Assembly (NCBI GenBank): GCA_001801665.1
Contig: MGYH01000018.1
Location: forward strand, 1 to 24,981
Reading direction: 5' to 3'
Length of the DNA stretch: 24,981 nucleotides
Origin: Gammaproteobacteria bacterium RIFCSPHIGHO2_12_FULL_45_12
GTDB lineage: Bacteria; Pseudomonadota; Gammaproteobacteria; DSM-16500
Both the position numbers and the translations under genes were made by a program. The notes under the pieces were generated by a model. It was not told the DNA's origin, did no database searches, and saw only the letters and a list, made by a program, of their open reading frames with translations. Positions 14,577 through 22,598 of the stretch are shown here, piece by piece (the first letter of the stretch is position 1; every line of letters starts with the position of its first letter).

Positions 14577-14621
14577 ATTTGCTTCCCTGACATCAGCACA
14601 TTTTTCCAGTTTGCCTTGGTG
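14577..14621. repeat. 45-bp direct repeat, copy 2
   Basis: Second copy of the unit at 14424-14468. It ends directly at the engB stop codon. Confidence 0.7.
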
Positions 14622-14622
14622 A

Positions 14623-15222
14623 TCAAGCATAGCCATACCATTGATCAAGCAATGCATAGAGTTCTTTTATGCCCATATTGTTGAGCGCGGAAAAGAGTTG
14701 CAGTGTCAGTGGCTGGCCAGACGCCCCCACCGCCTCCTTGACCCGCCGCAAGGTGGCTGCCGCGGCTGATTTGCTTATTTTATCTATTTTATTCAACAAG
14801 ATATGTACTGGCAGCCCACGCTGATGGCAAAAGGAGAGTAATTGAACGTCCAGCTCCCGCAGAGGATGACGACAATCCATAATTAAAATTAATCCTTTCA
14901 ATGACTCGCGTTCACAGATATAACTATCCACGGTTCGCTGCCATTTAAGCTTCGCCGCCAAAGGCACCTTGGCATAACCATACCCTGGCAGATCTATTAA
15001 CCGTCTGTCATCATCCAGTGTAAAGACATTAACCAACTGGGTGCGCCCGGGCGTTTTACTCACCCGCGCTAATCCTTTATTCTGTGTCACGCGGTTAAGC
15101 ACACTGGATTTACCGGCATTTGAACGTCCAACAAACGCGATTTCGATGCCTTGATCAGGCGGCAACTGCACAATGTCTGCCGCGCTTAGTAGAAAATGTG
15201 CTTTTTGGTAATTATTTTTCAT
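14623..15222 (-). CDS. engB: Ribosome biogenesis GTPase EngB/YsxC (YihA)
   Basis: This is an essential GTPase of the TrmE-Era-EngA-EngB family needed for large ribosomal subunit assembly. The G1 loop is GRSNAGKSS (32-40), switch I is KTPGRTQ, G3 is DLPGYGYA and G4 is NKID. G5 appears as SALNN. The start at 15222 (MKNNYQKAHF) gives 199 residues, normal for EngB. The open frame extends 97 codons further upstream, but that part is only the reverse strand of uvrD. Its start codon is 16 nt from the most upstream uvrD ATG, so its promoter must lie within the uvrD 5' coding region, or transcripts must be nearly leaderless. Confidence 0.93.
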   Translation of the reverse strand: MKNNYQKAHFLLSAADIVQLPPDQGIEIAFVGRSNAGKSSVLNRVTQNKGLARVSKTPGRTQLVNVFTLDDDRRLIDLPGYGYAKVPLAAKLKWQRTVDSYICERESLKGLILIMDCRHPLRELDVQLLSFCHQRGLPVHILLNKIDKISKSAAAATLRRVKEAVGASGQPLTLQLFSALNNMGIKELYALLDQWYGYA

Positions 15223-15238
15223 TTTATATACATCGCTA

Positions 15239-17395
15239 ATGGCCACTATGGAAAAAGACATGATACTCAATTCACTCAATCCCGCACAGCAGGAAGCCGT
15301 CAAAGCACCACTTGGACACCAATTAATTTTAGCCGGTGCCGGTAGCGGCAAAACACGCGTCTTAACGCATCGCGTGGTCTGGCTGGTCGAGCAGGAAAAA
15401 ATATCCCCTTTCAATATTTTGGCCGTGACTTTCACGAATAAAGCCGCCCATGAAATGCGAACCCGCATTGAATCCATGTTGAAAGTACCCGCACGCACCT
15501 TGTGGATTGGCACCTTTCACGGCCTGTCACATCGTATATTACGCGCTCACTGGCAACAGGCGGGCTTACCGCAATCGTTTCAGATTTTAGACTCAGATGA
15601 CCAATTCCGGATGATTCGCCGCGTCATCAACGCGCTCAAGGTGGATGATGATAAATTTCCGCCCAAAGAAGCGCAATGGTTTATCAATGCTCAAAAAGAA
15701 GATTGTCGTGACCCAGGCCAGGTTGAACCGCGAGACTACACCGACCAGACTTTCATTAAAATTTATCAAGCCTACCAGGATGCCTGCCAACGCGCGGGTG
15801 TGGTTGATTTTGCTGACTTGTTATTTAAAACGTATAAACTATTACAAACCAACGCTGAATTGCGTACGCTGTATCAAACGCGCTTTCGCTCTATTTTGGT
15901 CGATGAGTTTCAAGATACGAATGCCATGCAATATAACTGGTTAAAGTTGCTCGCGGGTGAAAAAAACGCTGTCATGATTGTGGGTGACGATGATCAATCT
16001 ATTTATGGATGGCGAGGCGCGCGCATTGAAAATTTACATAAATTCTCAATAGATTTTTCCGGCGCCAAAGTCATTCGCCTTGAACAAAACTATCGCTCAA
16101 CCGGCACCATTTTAAAAGCAGCCAATGCGCTGATTGAACAAAATGAAGGGCGCATGGGCAAAGAACTCTGGACAGATGATGCGGCCGGTGAGCGTCTCAC
16201 CGTCTATGCCGCATTCAATGAAGCAGACGAAGCTTTTTTTATTGTCAATCGGATTCGTGATTTACTTTTAAACCAGCATAATTTACGAGAAATGGCGATA
16301 CTTTATCGCTCAAACGCACAATCTCGCGTGCTGGAAGAAGCACTCATGCAGTTTGGCATCCCTTATCGTGTCTATGGCGGCTTACGTTACTTTGACCGCG
16401 CAGAAATCAAAGACGCACTGGCCTATCTACGTATTCTTGCCAACCGATATGACGACCCCGCCTTTGAGCGCGTCATCAACACACCCGCTCGCGGCATTGG
16501 TGATCGCACCCTCTCAGCCATTCGTGAACAAGCTAAAGCCACCGATGCCACGCTGTGGCAGGCACTGGAAGCGTTAATCAACCAGAAATATTTTTCACCG
16601 CGCACTGAGTCGGCTTTAAATGCTTTCATCGCCTTAATCAACAGCATGGCTGCAAAATCAGAAACCCTTGCGTTAAACAAGCAAGTTGAACTGATGTTAA
16701 ATGCAAGCGGTCTCATGGATCATTATCGAAAAGAAAAAGGGGAAAAGGGCTTAACACGACTTGAAAACCTTGAAGAACTGATCAACGCCGCACATCAATT
16801 CACACAAGAAGGCATTCAAGATGAAATGCCGCCTCTTGCCGCGTTTTTGGCTTACGCAGCACTTGAATCAGGCGACGATCAAGCCGACACTTATGAAGAT
16901 TGCGTGCAATTGATGACAATGCACTCCTCCAAAGGTCTCGAATTTCCCGTTGTTTTCATTGCGGGCTGCGAAGAAGAGTTATTTCCACATTACATGTCCA
17001 TGAGTGACCCGCACAAGTTGGAAGAAGAACGCCGCCTGTGTTATGTTGGCATGACACGCGCCATGCGAAAACTTTTTATGACTTACGCTGAAAATCGACG
17101 CATGCACGGACGTGAGTCTTATCATCGCGCGTCTCGTTTTTTACATGAAATCCCAGCCGCGTTAATTGAAGAAATTCGTTTTCGCACCAAAGTTTCACGG
17201 CCAGATACAAACAGGACAGGCTATCAGCCCCAAGCGATGGGACGGTTTCGCATTGGACAGGAAGTGAATCATCGCATTTTTGGTGATGGGACGGTACTTG
17301 ACTGCGAGGGCGATGGTGATGACATGAAAGTGACTGTCCGTTTTGCTAAAGTGGGGACAAAAGTATTAGTCGTCAGCTACTTAACGACAAAATAA
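15239..17395 (+). CDS. uvrD: DNA helicase II UvrD
   Basis: This is a superfamily 1A 3'-5' helicase of nucleotide-excision and mismatch repair. Walker A is AGAGSGKT (32-39). Further motifs are TFTNKAAHEM, WIGTFHGL, VDEFQDTN (Walker B region), GDDDQSIYGWRGA, QNYRST, LMTMHSSKGLEFPVVF and RRLCYVGMTRA. The C-terminal FRIGQEVNHRIFGDGTVLDC module is typical of UvrD/PcrA and separates it from Rep. At up to 718 residues it is close to the E. coli protein (720). Three in-frame ATGs (15239, 15248, 15260) lack a clear ribosome-binding site; 15248 gives the N-terminal length closest to E. coli UvrD. It is divergent from engB with almost no intergenic space. Confidence 0.92.
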   Translation: MATMEKDMILNSLNPAQQEAVKAPLGHQLILAGAGSGKTRVLTHRVVWLVEQEKISPFNILAVTFTNKAAHEMRTRIESMLKVPARTLWIGTFHGLSHRILRAHWQQAGLPQSFQILDSDDQFRMIRRVINALKVDDDKFPPKEAQWFINAQKEDCRDPGQVEPRDYTDQTFIKIYQAYQDACQRAGVVDFADLLFKTYKLLQTNAELRTLYQTRFRSILVDEFQDTNAMQYNWLKLLAGEKNAVMIVGDDDQSIYGWRGARIENLHKFSIDFSGAKVIRLEQNYRSTGTILKAANALIEQNEGRMGKELWTDDAAGERLTVYAAFNEADEAFFIVNRIRDLLLNQHNLREMAILYRSNAQSRVLEEALMQFGIPYRVYGGLRYFDRAEIKDALAYLRILANRYDDPAFERVINTPARGIGDRTLSAIREQAKATDATLWQALEALINQKYFSPRTESALNAFIALINSMAAKSETLALNKQVELMLNASGLMDHYRKEKGEKGLTRLENLEELINAAHQFTQEGIQDEMPPLAAFLAYAALESGDDQADTYEDCVQLMTMHSSKGLEFPVVFIAGCEEELFPHYMSMSDPHKLEEERRLCYVGMTRAMRKLFMTYAENRRMHGRESYHRASRFLHEIPAALIEEIRFRTKVSRPDTNRTGYQPQAMGRFRIGQEVNHRIFGDGTVLDCEGDGDDMKVTVRFAKVGTKVLVVSYLTTK

Positions 17396-17409
17396 ACGCT
17401 TATTTTTTT
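17389..17409 (+). terminator. Possible AT-only terminator after uvrD
   Basis: AAAATAA (17389-17395, including the stop codon) can pair with TTATTTT (17400-17406) across a 4-nt loop, followed by more T residues. The stem has no G:C pairs, so it is weak. Confidence 0.3.
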
Positions 17410-17589
17410 GGATAATGGGCTTTGTTGCATCATTCGTCGTTGCGAGGCCGCTTTTTGGCCGAAGCAATCCAGGACGTCGTCAAAAATCATGATATTGCAT
17501 ACATTCTGGATTGCTTCGTCGCATAAAACGCTCCTCGCAACGACGATTCTGCTCCAAAAATAATTTATGCAACAATGCCTGGATAATGG
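17410..17589. mobile_element. Palindromic MITE-like element between uvrD and pyrD
   Basis: A 9-bp direct repeat GGATAATGG (17410-17418 and 17581-17589) brackets terminal inverted repeats containing TTGTTGCAT (17422-17430) and ATGCAACAA (17567-17575). Inside lie two further paired arms: CGTCGTTGCGAGG (17435-17447) with CCTCGCAACGACG (17533-17545), and GAAGCAATCCAG (17461-17472) with CTGGATTGCTTC (17506-17517). The inner arms resemble the TTGCGAG…GAAGCAATCC repeat family widespread in proteobacteria. There is no coding capacity. It looks like a non-autonomous insertion with a target duplication. Confidence 0.7.
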
Positions 17590-17622
17590 CAAACAGAAAA
17601 GGCAACGGCCAGGATCAACCCT

Positions 17623-18624
17623 ATGTATCGTCTGATTAAAAAATATTTATTTTCGCTTGAGCCTGAACAGGCACATGATATGGCCTTAAATTTTTTGCAA
17701 CTTGCTTATCAATACGGCTTATGGCGTTTTTTTCGCAAAGTGCCCGCGCACCCCTGCACCTTGATGGGCTTAACCTTTCAGAACCGCGTTGGATTGGCAG
17801 CCGGATTTGATATCAATGCCGATTATCTTGACGCATTAAGTAAATTGGGCTTTGGATTTATCGAAATTGGCGGTGTCACGCCTAAACCACAAACAGGACA
17901 TGCCCGACCACGCATTTTCAGATTAACCTTGCAAAAAGGCATCATTAATCGTAAAGGTTTTGACAACAAAGGGGCAGATTACATTGCAGAACAACTGGCC
18001 CAAACAAAATATCGCGGCATTTTAGGCATTAATCTTACTAAAAACCGTGACACACCCAATGCGCATGCCATTGACGATTACCTGACTGGCTTTCGTAAAT
18101 TGTGGCCTTATGCAGACTACATCACCATTAATATTTCATCACCCAACACACCTCAGTTACGTGACATGCAAAAAGGGTCTTTATTGAGTGACCTGCTATC
18201 CGCCATGAAACAGGAACAAACTGCCATTCAGGCCAATCATCAAAAATACATCCCGCTGGTGGTGAAAATATCGCCGGACTTATCTGACGATGAGCTTCAC
18301 GAATTGGCCATGCAGCTTCTTAAATATAAGATTGATGGCGTGATTGCGACCAATTCTTCCATCAGTCGTGACGGTGTTGAAATGTCCCCCTATGCCAGAG
18401 AGGCAGGCGGCTTAAGCGGCCAACCCTTGCAAGCACGCAGTGCCCGCATCACCCGACAACTGAAAAAAATACTTGGCCAGCATATCCCCATTATTGCCTC
18501 AGGCGGTATCATGGATGAAACCTCTGCGCGTGAGCGCGTTCAGGCTGGCGCACGATTATTGCAAATTTATTCGGGTTTTATCTATGAAGGCCCCGGCTTG
18601 ATTCGCCGTCTGGCGAATATTTAA
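17623..18624 (+). CDS. pyrD: Dihydroorotate dehydrogenase (quinone), class 2
   Basis: This is a membrane-associated flavoenzyme oxidising dihydroorotate to orotate with quinone, the fourth step of UMP synthesis. The N-terminal helices (YRLIKKYLFSLEPEQAHDMA) are the class 2 membrane/quinone module. The catalytic Ser is in NISSPNTPQLR (about 170-180). Also visible are INRKGFDNKG, VKISPD, ATNSS, GGLSG and the phosphate-binding ASGGI…GARLLQIYSGFIYEGP. At 333 residues it is a normal length. An AGGA at 17611-17614 is 8 nt before ATG. Some usually conserved positions differ: Ile64 where GFDK is expected, Asp114 for Asn, Thr139 for Gly. Two perfect inverted repeats lie at the 3' end (18601-18618 and 18638-18654), without a T-run, between the convergent genes. 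Confidence 0.93.
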   Translation: MYRLIKKYLFSLEPEQAHDMALNFLQLAYQYGLWRFFRKVPAHPCTLMGLTFQNRVGLAAGFDINADYLDALSKLGFGFIEIGGVTPKPQTGHARPRIFRLTLQKGIINRKGFDNKGADYIAEQLAQTKYRGILGINLTKNRDTPNAHAIDDYLTGFRKLWPYADYITINISSPNTPQLRDMQKGSLLSDLLSAMKQEQTAIQANHQKYIPLVVKISPDLSDDELHELAMQLLKYKIDGVIATNSSISRDGVEMSPYAREAGGLSGQPLQARSARITRQLKKILGQHIPIIASGGIMDETSARERVQAGARLLQIYSGFIYEGPGLIRRLANI

Positions 18625-18643
18625 GGTAGGCAACGGCGCCACT

Positions 18644-19306
18644 TCATGAGTGGCTGCACTGCTCACTTAACACGTCATAAGGATTCGAAACATTCGGTAA
18701 TTCAGGAGCGTTAGCCTCATTTTTCGAAAACAGGCTATGATCACCATATGCTTTCTTTTGAATACCTTGCCCTTTTTTCCTTTTATTTCGAACAACCGTC
18801 CATTCATGACCCTCATGAAAAGGATCAGCCTGCTTATCTGAGCCAGAAAGCTTAATATTCGCTGTTGTAATTAAAATGTTTTTTTCCGCCTCTTCCTCAC
18901 TCGTTAATTTCTCGCCTTGGAATAATTTTAAAATATCGTTGCTCTTAAGATAACGCCCTTCTTCAAACGACATCTCCAGTTTCAACAAATGAGCACCTAC
19001 ATGTCTCGGATCAATCTTCAGGATGGTTTCCAATGTCCCTTTTACCATATTTCTAATTTGCAGGGCATCCTCCTCTTTCCAACGGTTTAGAATGGAATCA
19101 CGGTAATATTTTTTTAATATAGTGACATAGTTGTCTAAAGGGTCGAAATCGGGAAAATCCTGATTGAGCAGATTCATTTCAGCTTGGTTATAAAAGTGAC
19201 CTTCATCCTCCTGGTCAAGGTTCTCATCACCCCCCCTCTCTGCCACATCTTGTCTGAAAACTACCCTTTTAAGCCATAACCAAGCCTTTATAATGAATTC
19301 CAGCAT
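18644..19306 (-). CDS. Unknown protein, last gene of the glmUS operon
   Basis: I do not recognise this 220-residue protein. It begins with a short hydrophobic/aromatic helix (MLEFIIKAWLWLKRVVF) that could be an amphipathic membrane anchor. An acidic linker follows (GGDENLDQEDEG), then a helical middle with some resemblance to TPR-like repeats (LETILKIDPRHVGAHLLKLE, then MSFEEGRYLKSNDILKLF), and a basic, Asn/Ser-rich tail. The start at 19306 is preferred because AGGTG lies 7 nt upstream; the ATG at 19321 has AAGG touching it and no spacing. It follows glmS after 31 nt, so it is probably co-transcribed. A coding gene is likely; function is open. Confidence 0.65.
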   Translation of the reverse strand: MLEFIIKAWLWLKRVVFRQDVAERGGDENLDQEDEGHFYNQAEMNLLNQDFPDFDPLDNYVTILKKYYRDSILNRWKEEDALQIRNMVKGTLETILKIDPRHVGAHLLKLEMSFEEGRYLKSNDILKLFQGEKLTSEEEAEKNILITTANIKLSGSDKQADPFHEGHEWTVVRNKRKKGQGIQKKAYGDHSLFSKNEANAPELPNVSNPYDVLSEQCSHS

Positions 19307-19337
19307 CGTCTCGCACCTCATCCTTAAAAATAAAAAG

Positions 19338-21176
19338 TCATTCCACGGTCACTGACTTGGCCAAATTCCGTGGCTGATCTACATCGGTTCCCTTCAACAC
19401 AGCAACATGATATGCCAGCAATTGCAAGGGTATGGTATACAAAATCGGCTGTAGCAGCGCATGCATTTCCGGCATGGCAATCACATGTGCGTCTGAAAAC
19501 GCTTCTTGATGGAATAAATGCACCTGATCTGTCAACACATATAACTTGCCGCCCCGTGCGCGGACTTCTTGCAAGTTTGACAAGTTTTTTTCAAGTAACG
19601 CATCGCCTGGTGCCGTTGCAATGACCGGCATATTTTCATCCACCAACGCTAACGGCCCATGCTTTAATTCACCGGCCGGATACCCTTCAGCATGAATATA
19701 CGAAATTTCTTTCATCTTCAATGCGCCTTCAAGCGCGATGGGATACAAACTGTTACGGCCTAAAAAAATCGCGTGTTGCTTATTCACAAAAGCGCGCGCC
19801 CAAATGCCAACCGCCTTATCCTGCTGCAACACTTTTTGCGCCAAACGCGGCAATTGATGTAATTGCTTCACCAGCTCACTTTCAAGCTTAGCGTCCATTG
19901 CGCGGGACTGCCTTAACACCAATGCAAACAAAAACAAGGCGGTTAATTGCGTGATAAACGCTTTTGTAGAGGCAACGCCAATTTCCACCCCCGCCTGTGT
20001 TAAAAAGTGCAACGCTGATTCTCGCAACATGGAACTGCCCGCCACATTGCAAATGGCCAGGGTGCTCAAATAGCTCATCCCTTTCGCCAATCGCAATGCG
20101 GCCATCGTATCAGCCGTTTCCCCAGATTGAGACAATGTCACAAACAAACTATTTTTGGCTGGCGCAATCTCACGATAACGAAATTCACTCGCCACCTCCA
20201 CCGTACAGGGAATGTTAGCCAATGTCTCTATCCAGTATCGCGCTACCAGGGCAGCATGATAACTTGTGCCGCAGGCAACAAAATGAATATGCTCTGTTTT
20301 GGAAAATATCGCGGCTGATTTTGGGCCAAAAATAGCTGGCAGCACCTGCTCTTCACTCACACGCCCATGAAGACACGATGCCATTGCCTCAGGCTGCTCC
20401 ATGATTTCTTTTTTCATAAAATGGCGATAGTCGCCGCGCTCTATCGAATCCTGATTAATGCTCAAGGTATGCTGCTCACGCGTCACCAATTGATGGTTCT
20501 TATCATAAATTCGGATGTTATCAATGCTAATATCCGCCACATCATGATCTTCCAGATAAATAAAGGATTGCGTGACCGACAATAAGGCCAGCGGATCTGA
20601 AGCCACATAATTCTCACCCTGACCTTTCCCAATCACCAGAGGGCTGCCCTGGCGCGTCACCAGCAAACGACCTGGATGCCGCCTTGAAATCACGCCAAGC
20701 GCATACGCACCCTTTAGTTGCGACAACGTTTCACGTATGGCGGCCAACAAATCCTGACTTTTTGCATAATGTTGATGAATGAGATGCACCGCCACTTCCG
20801 TGTCTGTCTCTGAGTGAAACGCATATCCTGCTTCTTGCAATTGTTGTCGTAATGCCGTGTGATTTTCAATAATGCCATTATGTACCAGAGCAAAATCATC
20901 ATTTGACACAAAAGGGTGTGCGTTATTTTCTGTCGGCGCGCCATGCGTTGCCCAGCGCGTATGAGCAATGCCGGTATGCCCCATCAATGGGGTGTTTTTC
21001 ATTGCATTCTCCAACTCACGCACTTTACCCACCACCCGCAAACGCTGCAATTGCTGCGCTGCATCAATCACCGCGATACCAGCAGAATCATAACCTCTAT
21101 ATTCCAGCTTCTTTAAACCGTTTATCAATAATGAGGCCACTGATCGTTTTGCCACCGCACCCACAATTCCGCACAT
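19338..21176 (-). CDS. glmS: Glutamine-fructose-6-phosphate aminotransferase (isomerizing) GlmS
   Basis: The enzyme makes glucosamine-6-phosphate from fructose-6-phosphate and glutamine, the first step of UDP-GlcNAc synthesis for peptidoglycan and LPS. After Met removal, Cys1 of MCGIVGAVAKR is the glutaminase nucleophile; HTRWATHGAPTENNAHP and HNGIIENH are further glutaminase landmarks. Two SIS sugar-isomerase domains follow (FVACGTSYHAA, LSQSGETADT, CNVAGSSMLRES, then IHAEGYPAGELKHGPLALVD). It ends with the canonical LAKSVTVE. At 612 residues it is close to E. coli (609). It lies 33 nt after glmU in the same operon, leaving no room for a glmS ribozyme. Confidence 0.96.
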   Translation of the reverse strand: MCGIVGAVAKRSVASLLINGLKKLEYRGYDSAGIAVIDAAQQLQRLRVVGKVRELENAMKNTPLMGHTGIAHTRWATHGAPTENNAHPFVSNDDFALVHNGIIENHTALRQQLQEAGYAFHSETDTEVAVHLIHQHYAKSQDLLAAIRETLSQLKGAYALGVISRRHPGRLLVTRQGSPLVIGKGQGENYVASDPLALLSVTQSFIYLEDHDVADISIDNIRIYDKNHQLVTREQHTLSINQDSIERGDYRHFMKKEIMEQPEAMASCLHGRVSEEQVLPAIFGPKSAAIFSKTEHIHFVACGTSYHAALVARYWIETLANIPCTVEVASEFRYREIAPAKNSLFVTLSQSGETADTMAALRLAKGMSYLSTLAICNVAGSSMLRESALHFLTQAGVEIGVASTKAFITQLTALFLFALVLRQSRAMDAKLESELVKQLHQLPRLAQKVLQQDKAVGIWARAFVNKQHAIFLGRNSLYPIALEGALKMKEISYIHAEGYPAGELKHGPLALVDENMPVIATAPGDALLEKNLSNLQEVRARGGKLYVLTDQVHLFHQEAFSDAHVIAMPEMHALLQPILYTIPLQLLAYHVAVLKGTDVDQPRNLAKSVTVE

Positions 21177-21209
21177 ATAAAGTTTTCCTGCTTAACAAGC
21201 TTGCCTGAT

Positions 21210-22583
21210 TTATTTTGACTCTTTCACGGGACGTTGCCACTCTATAATGGTGCGCTGCTCTGCACGCGTCAACGTCAACTGATGCGCGGGTGCATCTTGT
21301 GTGATGGTTGAGCCCGCTCCAATGGTTGCGCCCTCACCCACCGTGATCGGCGCCACCAATTGCGAGCACGAGCCAATAAAGGCACCGTCACCAATGGTGG
21401 TTTTAAACTTGTTCACGCCGTCATAATTACAAGTGATCACCCCCGCACCCACATTCACCCGCCGACCAATTTCACTGTCACCCACATAGCTTAAATGATT
21501 CACCTTGGTGCCTTCGCCCAGCACACTCTTTTTAATTTCCACAAAATTACCAATATGGGTATGCTCGGCTAACCGAGTGCCCGGACGTAAGCGCGCAAAG
21601 GGGCCAATCTCGGCGTCATTTGCGACCATTGCGCCATCAATCACACTGTTCGCCTTCACCATCACCCGATCCCCCAGCACCGCATCACGAATAAGACAAT
21701 TTGGGCCAATGGTACAGCCATCCCCAAGCACCACTTGGCCTTCCAGAATCACATTCACATCAATGGTAATATCCTTGCCCACTTGCAGGATGCCTCTCAA
21801 ATCAAACCGTGCCGGATCTAACAAGGTCACTCCCTGACGCAACAGGTTTTCTGCCTGTTGCCGCTGATAAAAACGCTCCAGAAAAGCCAACTGTACTTTA
21901 TCATTCACGCCTAAAATTTCTTCCACGACCGCCGGCTTAACATCATGCACGACCACCCCGTCTTTCACGGCCAAGGCAACGATGTCCGTTAAATAATATT
22001 CGTTTTGTGCATTTTGCTTATCCAGCCGTGGCAGCCATTTTTTCAAATAAGCTGCCTGACAAAAATAAATGCCTGAATTAATTTCATGAATGGCGCGCTC
22101 TTTCTCTGTCGCGTCTCTTTCTTCCACAACCGCAACAATACGCTGCTTCTCGCGCTTAATCCGCCCATAACCTTGAGGCTGCGCCAACATCGCCGTCAAC
22201 ATGCCCAGTGATTTTTCTTTGGGTGTGGTTTCAATCAACTTTTCTAAGGTCGCCTCACTTGTCAGCGGCACATCGCCGTAGAGCACTAACACATAGTGAT
22301 CATCTGGAATCGCTGGCAACGCCTGCAAAACAGCATGACCCGTGCCCAATGGTTCGGCTTGTGTGATCCATCTTACCTCGTCATGCAGTTTCGCTTGCAA
22401 CACATGGCGTTCATGCCCACACACGACCATCGGCACTTCATTAGGCGCAATTTTTCTGGCGAGTGCGATCACGCGTTCAAGTAATGGCACGCCTGCCAGC
22501 GAATGCAGCACCTTTGGCAAGGTAGAGCACATCCGTTTACCCGCGCCCGCCGCGAGAATCACCACTTGAACTTGAACAGTCAT
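21210..22583 (-). CDS. glmU: Bifunctional GlmU (GlcNAc-1-P uridyltransferase / GlcN-1-P acetyltransferase)
   Basis: It catalyses the last two steps of UDP-GlcNAc synthesis. The N-terminal pyrophosphorylase shows LAAGAGKRMCSTLPKVLH (about 10-27; the Thr usual before Arg is Lys here) and YGDVPLT with the metal-binding Asp. The C-terminal half is a left-handed beta-helix of hexapeptide repeats, with the catalytic-type His in KVNHLSYVGD and the acetyl-CoA region NYDGVNKFKTTIGDGAFIGS. At 457 residues it matches the family (456). It lies 15 nt after the HD-domain gene and 33 nt before glmS. A glmU-glmS pair is common in gammaproteobacteria, usually near atp genes; here the upstream neighbours are different. 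Confidence 0.95.
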   Translation of the reverse strand: MTVQVQVVILAAGAGKRMCSTLPKVLHSLAGVPLLERVIALARKIAPNEVPMVVCGHERHVLQAKLHDEVRWITQAEPLGTGHAVLQALPAIPDDHYVLVLYGDVPLTSEATLEKLIETTPKEKSLGMLTAMLAQPQGYGRIKREKQRIVAVVEERDATEKERAIHEINSGIYFCQAAYLKKWLPRLDKQNAQNEYYLTDIVALAVKDGVVVHDVKPAVVEEILGVNDKVQLAFLERFYQRQQAENLLRQGVTLLDPARFDLRGILQVGKDITIDVNVILEGQVVLGDGCTIGPNCLIRDAVLGDRVMVKANSVIDGAMVANDAEIGPFARLRPGTRLAEHTHIGNFVEIKKSVLGEGTKVNHLSYVGDSEIGRRVNVGAGVITCNYDGVNKFKTTIGDGAFIGSCSQLVAPITVGEGATIGAGSTITQDAPAHQLTLTRAEQRTIIEWQRPVKESK

Positions 22584-22598
22584 AACGCACTTACCTCT

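Noticed and set aside
14424..14621. CRISPR-like array
   Set aside because: The repeats are few, unequal, palindromic with a GTAG foot, and tied to a RAYT gene, with no cas genes. They are REPs.
14421..14684. Plus-strand open frame of 87 codons after the RAYT gene
   Set aside because: It consists entirely of REP hairpins and the 45-bp direct repeats, runs into the reverse strand of engB, and has no protein-like character.
15223..15513. 97-codon N-terminal extension of the engB frame
   Set aside because: It is the reverse strand of the conserved start of uvrD. EngB homology begins at the ATG at 15222, which gives the normal protein length.
20903..21208. Plus-strand open frames opposite glmS and glmU
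   Set aside because: They are antisense shadows of strongly conserved coding regions, with no ribosome-binding sites or recognisable domains.
21177..21209. glmS ribozyme/riboswitch upstream of glmS
   Set aside because: Only 33 nt separate glmU and glmS, too little for the ribozyme, which is also a Gram-positive feature.
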